NCBI GenBank assembly: GCA_018524345.1
Contig: JADQAZ010000002.1
Location: 434,001 to 498,000 of the forward strand
Length of the DNA: 64,000 bases
Direction: 5' to 3'
From: Harenicola maris
GTDB taxonomy: Bacteria > Pseudomonadota > Alphaproteobacteria > Rhodobacterales > Rhodobacteraceae
In this document: positions 63,455 through 64,000 of the stretch, one piece after another
Layout of the letters: each line of letters begins with the position of its first letter
Position numbering within the stretch: the stretch's first letter is position 1
The notes under the pieces: generated by a model
What the model was told of the DNA's origin: nothing
Databases searched by the model: none
What the model saw: only the letters and a program-made list of their open reading frames with translations
Position numbers and translations under genes: made by a program

Positions 63455-63763
63455 TGAAAATTCCTAAGTCTGTCTGTTTCTATGCGGTGTTGCAGGGAGC
63501 ACCCAGAAATAATTAACGCGGGCGCGGATGCTAAAGACGTAGCGTAAACTTACCAGGTCCGTGCATGAAAGGCGACTTTTTTGCTCTTTCGGCGAAATTC
63601 TGCATGAGCGGCATGCGGTTTTTGTGCGAGCGCAGCATTTAGGTGACATTCCGCGGGCGTTCGCCTGAATAATGGCTTTTGGATTGGTTTGCGCAAGGGA
63701 ATGAATTAAAAGCCCTTTCGACCACCTGAGTCTAAAAATGCGGCACTATATAAGGAGACGGGG
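63455..63763. other. 309-nt divergent intergenic region, AT-richer
   Basis: Separates the CAP-RTX B gene (minus) from the polysaccharide dehydratase gene (plus). Base composition is visibly less GC-rich than the flanking genes, as for a promoter region. There is a 'TATATAA' patch at about 63747-63753, but I could not pair it with a good -35. No small gene or terminator was found. Confidence 0.5.
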
Positions 63764-64000
63764 TTGTATAGATTTGTGATCTGGCTATCCCGACCCCAGA
63801 AACAGTTGATCCTTCTGCTTGTCGATATGGCGCTTGTGCCGGTGTCGATGCTTGCCACTTTGGTGCTGTTTCCCGGGGCCGTTTCTCAGGGTCTTATCGG
63901 ACAGAAATTCTTCTCTTTGCTGCCCCTGATGGGTCTGATGACGGTTGCGGCGGCGGTGTTTTCCGTGGCCTTGGGCCTGCCTCGGGTCAAGCTGAAGGCC
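63764..64000 (+). CDS. polysaccharide biosynthesis sugar dehydratase, N-terminus only (CapD/FlaA1-like)
   Basis: The first 79 residues of a gene that runs out of the window. A TTG start has AAGGAG six bases upstream. The sequence opens 'LYRFVIWLSRPQKQL' and continues into hydrophobic helices ('LILLLVDMALVPVSMLATLVLF'), the N-terminal membrane part of CapD/WbpM-like UDP-sugar 4,6-dehydratases. The catalytic domain is not in the window, so the call depends on the opening pattern and on the polysaccharide context. Confidence 0.75.
   Translation, partial: MYRFVIWLSRPQKQLILLLVDMALVPVSMLATLVLFPGAVSQGLIGQKFFSLLPLMGLMTVAAAVFSVALGLPRVKLKA

Overview
The window is about 64 kb of GC-rich, densely coding chromosome from an alphaproteobacterium, most likely of the order Rhodobacterales (Rhodobacter/Roseobacter group). 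The grounds are the senC-regA redox-regulator pair at the left edge, an FnrL-type regulator close to a complete ccoNOQP-ccoGHIS set for cbb3 oxidase, a hemD - mitofilin-like (Mic60) - hemY block, and the generally high GC. I saw no insertion sequence, integrase, prophage module or CRISPR array. Species cannot be named from sequence reading alone.

Layout. (1) 1-7.7 kb: the end of a SCO/SenC copper chaperone gene, regA, two small lipoproteins, a LysR regulator divergent from a 51-codon gene with its own operator candidate and terminator, a methyltransferase-glycosyltransferase-HD phosphohydrolase operon, a small secreted protein, ahcY and a DUF2853 gene. (2) 7.7-16.1 kb: housekeeping genes (DUF1761, EVE, YciI, gpsA, tsaD, hemD, Mic60-like, hemY), one tRNA-Thr and a lytic transglycosylase. 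(3) 16.1-26.8 kb: the high-affinity respiratory island ccoNOQP plus ccoGHIS, all on the minus strand. A near-consensus FNR box precedes each operon, and the island is followed by an unrecognised gene, transaldolase and fnrL. (4) 27-32.9 kb: tamA-tamB, whose translocation protein carries 61-residue tandem repeats. (5) 33-54.8 kb: a large surface-polysaccharide locus. It has sugar-donor genes for sulfoquinovose (sqdB), galactofuranose (glf) and GDP-fucose (manC, gmd, fcl). It also has several large or fused glycosyltransferases, a protein with fucosyltransferase-like motifs, a methyltransferase and an ABC exporter of the KpsM/KpsE/KpsT type. (6) 54.9-63.5 kb: four RTX calcium-binding exoproteins: a beta-propeller RTX protein, a serralysin-type metalloprotease and two CAP/SCP-domain RTX proteins. 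The window ends inside a polysaccharide sugar-dehydratase gene.

How the genes fit together. RegA and FnrL are the two classical oxygen/redox regulators of this order, and the cco operons beside them are expected targets; the two FNR boxes support this directly for FnrL. The polysaccharide locus looks able to make activated donors, assemble a glycan in the cytoplasm and export it through an ABC-dependent system. The outer-membrane and periplasmic components of export are not in the window. The four RTX proteins share a similar C-terminal end, as expected for type I secretion substrates, but no type I transporter is present here.

The observations I consider most worth following are the CAP-RTX/serralysin/propeller quartet beside the glycan exporter, the combination of sulfoquinovose, galactofuranose and fucose donor genes in one locus, the putative fucosyltransferase, the two unrecognised proteins (24058-24894 and 42199-43290), the exporter gene pair with a non-canonical start and a strong promoter, and the 51-codon gene facing the LysR regulator.
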